From Candidatus Zixiibacteriota bacterium (lineage in GTDB: Bacteria; Zixibacteria; MSB-5A5; GN15; FEB-12): a stretch of DNA of 6,723 nucleotides. Each line of letters starts with the position of its first letter. Position 1 is the first letter of the stretch. The notes under the pieces are model-generated. The model saw only the letters and a program-made list of their open reading frames with translations. It had not been told where the DNA came from and did not search any database. The stretch is taken from positions 1 to 6,723 of the forward strand of contig QNAD01000113.1 in assembly GCA_003641345.1 (NCBI GenBank). Reading direction: 5' to 3'. Below, piece after piece: positions 6,255-6,723 of the stretch. The position numbers were made by a program, and so were the translations under genes.

Positions 6255-6723
6255 TTAAAGTTTTTAATCTTTCTTCAGGCGTTAGAAGTTGTGTAACACG
6301 AACACCGAAGTTTTCATCAATAACTACTACTTCCCCACGAGCAACAGCTTTACTATTGACCAGTACATCAACCGGTTCACCAGCCAACTTATTCAATTCA
6401 ACAACCGAACCGGGACCTAAAGCCAAAATATCAGAAATTCTCATTTTAGTTCTACCGAGTTCGATAGCAACTGGTAAATTGACATCCATGAGCATATCAA
6501 TATTTTTTCTTTCACTTTTTGAAGCCGGTTCTGCCAAATGCTGAAATTGAGCATTAGATACCTCGGGCTTGGGACCAAAATCTATATCATCAGGATTTTT
6601 CCCAGCATCTTCCTCCGGAAGATCTTCAAGCATTGCTAACATTGCCGCTTCGGCATCTTCTTCTGACTCATCATCTTCATTTACAATCTTATTATCATTG
6701 TCTGAACTCTCAGCCTCAGATTG
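6247..6723 (-). CDS. fliN: FliN, flagellar motor switch C-ring protein (5' end outside window)
   Basis: The frame is open to the window edge, giving 158 visible residues. An ATG at 6642-6640 would give 131 residues, but 27 further in-frame codons lie upstream, the ATG has no clear ribosome site, and the acidic composition continues through it. The true start is therefore probably beyond the edge. The C-terminal SpoA/FliN domain covers about residues 75-150 of the visible part: NIDMLMDVNLPVAIELGRTK, ISDILALGPGSVVELNKLAG, EPVDVLVNSKAVARGEVVVI and then DENFGVRVTQLL. These are strong FliN features. FliN forms the lower part of the C-ring with FliM and FliG, and takes part in direction switching and in recruiting the export ATPase complex through FliH. 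Ahead of the domain is a very acidic region (about 1-50). It could be FliN or the FliN half of a longer FliY-type protein; the missing 5' end decides that. Its end overlaps the fliO start. Confidence 0.93.
   Translation of the reverse strand, partial: QSEAESSDNDNKIVNEDDESEEDAEAAMLAMLEDLPEEDAGKNPDDIDFGPKPEVSNAQFQHLAEPASKSERKNIDMLMDVNLPVAIELGRTKMRISDILALGPGSVVELNKLAGEPVDVLVNSKAVARGEVVVIDENFGVRVTQLLTPEERLKTLNE

Noticed and set aside
1..6723. Possibility that this is a virulence-type (injectisome) secretion cluster rather than a flagellar one.
   Set aside because: FliN followed by FliO and ending in FlhF is flagellar gene content, FlhF having no injectisome counterpart, and the FlhA and FlhB sequences match the flagellar branch throughout.

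Overview
The window is one uninterrupted minus-strand flagellar gene cluster. Read in the direction of transcription (high to low coordinates) the order is fliN (5' end outside the window) - fliO - fliP - fliQ - fliR - flhB - flhA - flhF (3' end outside the window). Every gene is assigned from family hallmarks visible in the translation. There are no RNA genes, mobile elements, CRISPR arrays or foreign-looking inserts.

Layout: fliN (6247-6723, partial) encodes the C-ring switch protein. fliO, fliP, fliQ and fliR (6254 down to 3586) encode the membrane export gate and its assembly factor. flhB (2516-3586) encodes the substrate-specificity switch protein and flhA (430-2514) the large export-gate protein with its cytoplasmic ring domain. 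flhF (1-440, partial) encodes the SRP-type GTPase that places flagella. Spacing is tight: fliN/fliO overlap by 8 bases, fliP/fliQ are 10 bases apart, fliR/flhB share one base (TAATG), flhB/flhA are 1 base apart and flhA/flhF overlap by 11. Two junctions are loose: fliO-fliP (60 bases) and fliQ-fliR (217 bases). The second is the only sizeable non-coding stretch. It holds a sigma-54-like promoter candidate and two small inverted repeats, and fliR downstream of it starts with TTG.

How the genes work together: FliP, FliQ and FliR form the core export channel, FliO helps FliP assemble, FlhB wraps the channel entrance and switches export from rod/hook to filament substrates, and FlhA forms the proton-coupled docking ring for substrates. 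FliN is part of the switch complex below the motor and, from family knowledge, also helps bring the export ATPase complex to the base. FlhF decides where and how many basal bodies are built.

Organism: a flagellated bacterium with an AT-rich genome and the standard genetic code (TGA is a stop and Trp is TGG). The order fliN-O-P-Q-R-flhB-flhA-flhF occurs in many phyla (spirochaetes, Firmicutes-type clusters, several deltaproteobacterial and FCB-type lineages), so it does not fix the taxon, and I do not name one. I see no undescribed system here. The region is ordinary core flagellar machinery, and the few points worth a second look are regulatory or terminal details.
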